5,605 nucleotides of DNA from NCBI GenBank assembly GCA_002347185.1, contig DDXK01000061.1:1-5605 (forward strand). Reading direction: 5' to 3'. Both the position numbers and the translations under genes were made by a program. Under the pieces are notes generated by a model. It worked only from the letters and a program-made list of their open reading frames with translations, did not search any database and had not been told where the DNA came from. Positions 5,119 through 5,605 of the stretch are shown piece after piece (position 1 is the stretch's first letter; each line of letters starts with the position of its first letter). Origin of the DNA: Desulfobulbaceae bacterium UBA2262. Its GTDB lineage: Bacteria > Desulfobacterota > Desulfobulbia > Desulfobulbales > Desulfurivibrionaceae.

Positions 5119-5605
5119 AAAAATCCATTTTCCCGCCAGACCTCGACATCGTCATCACCACCCGGCATGTCAATTTTTTCTACGGGACAAAACAGGCCCT
5201 GTTTGACATCACCCTGAACATCCCGGCCAAGCAGGTCACGGCCCTGATCGGCCCTTCCGGCTGCGGCAAATCGACCTTCCTGCGCTGCCTGAACCGGATG
5301 AACGACACCATCACCGCGGCCCGGGTCGAGGGGGAGATCCGGATCAACGGCTCCGACATCTACGCCGGCGGCACCAATGTCGTGGAGCTGCGCAAGGAGG
5401 TGGGCATGGTCTTTCAGAAATCAAACCCCTTCCCCAAGTCGATCTTCGACAATGTCGCCTACGGCCCGCGCATCCACGGCCTGAAGGACAAAAACCGTCT
5501 GGCCGAGATCGTGGAGCAAAGCCTGCGGCAGGCCGCCATCTGGGAAGAGGTCAAGGACCGGCTGCACGACAACGCCATGGGCCTTTCCGGCGGCCAGCAG
5601 CAGCG
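5112..5605 (+). CDS. pstB: Phosphate ABC transporter ATPase PstB (3' end outside the window)
   Basis: This is the ATPase that drives phosphate import through PstC-PstA on the cytoplasmic face. The window holds 164 codons plus two bases, so roughly the last 90-100 residues (a typical PstB is about 250-260) are missing only because the window ends. Visible motifs are the A-loop aromatic Tyr24 in NFFYGTKQAL, Walker A GPSGCGKST (47-55), the PstB-specific LRCLNRMND (57-65), the Q-loop VFQKSNPFPKSI (100-111), DNVAYGPRIHG (113-123) and the ABC signature LSGGQQQ (158-164), with the next codon beginning CG as expected for Arg. Walker B and the switch His lie beyond the end. The ATG overlaps the pstA stop by 7 bases. 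AGGAAAA (5098-5104) is a plausible ribosome binding site. The cysteine in Walker A and the QKSNPFPKSI form are typical of PstB rather than of other ABC ATPases. Confidence 0.95.
   Translation, partial: MVEKSIFPPDLDIVITTRHVNFFYGTKQALFDITLNIPAKQVTALIGPSGCGKSTFLRCLNRMNDTITAARVEGEIRINGSDIYAGGTNVVELRKEVGMVFQKSNPFPKSIFDNVAYGPRIHGLKDKNRLAEIVEQSLRQAAIWEEVKDRLHDNAMGLSGGQQQ

Overview
The window is GC-rich, densely coding bacterial DNA, probably from a Gram-negative organism. It has strong AGGAGG-type ribosome binding sites, a lipoprotein-type phosphate-binding protein, and small-conductance mechanosensitive channel relatives. The proteins resemble those of Proteobacteria or Desulfobacterota in general style. 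That placement is an inference from family resemblance only and is weak.

Layout. Positions 1-174 hold no gene I can support, only a GC-rich inverted repeat. A short MscS-type channel gene runs on the minus strand (777 to 175). A 296-base divergent intergenic region (778-1073) follows. It carries a candidate minus-strand promoter with an operator-like dyad on its predicted start site, a palindrome just upstream of it, and a perfect TATAAT box placed between the arms of an inverted repeat on the plus strand. From 1074 to 2258 the plus strand encodes a 394-residue multi-spanning membrane protein with about four repeats of the conserved TM-helix type found in CmpX-like proteins of the mechanosensitive channel superfamily. 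A 271-base GC-rich leader (2259-2529) precedes the high-affinity phosphate uptake operon pstS-pstC-pstA-pstB, whose last gene is cut by the window end.

How the genes work together. PstS is a lipid-anchored phosphate receptor, PstC and PstA form the membrane channel, and PstB is the ATPase. Each junction in this operon overlaps (17, 4 and 7 bases), so the genes are almost certainly co-transcribed and probably translationally coupled. The two channel-like genes upstream are divergent and may share control through the intergenic region. Whether they have any link to phosphate uptake cannot be told from sequence alone.

No RNA gene, insertion sequence, CRISPR array or clear intrinsic terminator was seen. 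I found no convincing new system. The most notable non-coding signals are the dyads in 778-1073.
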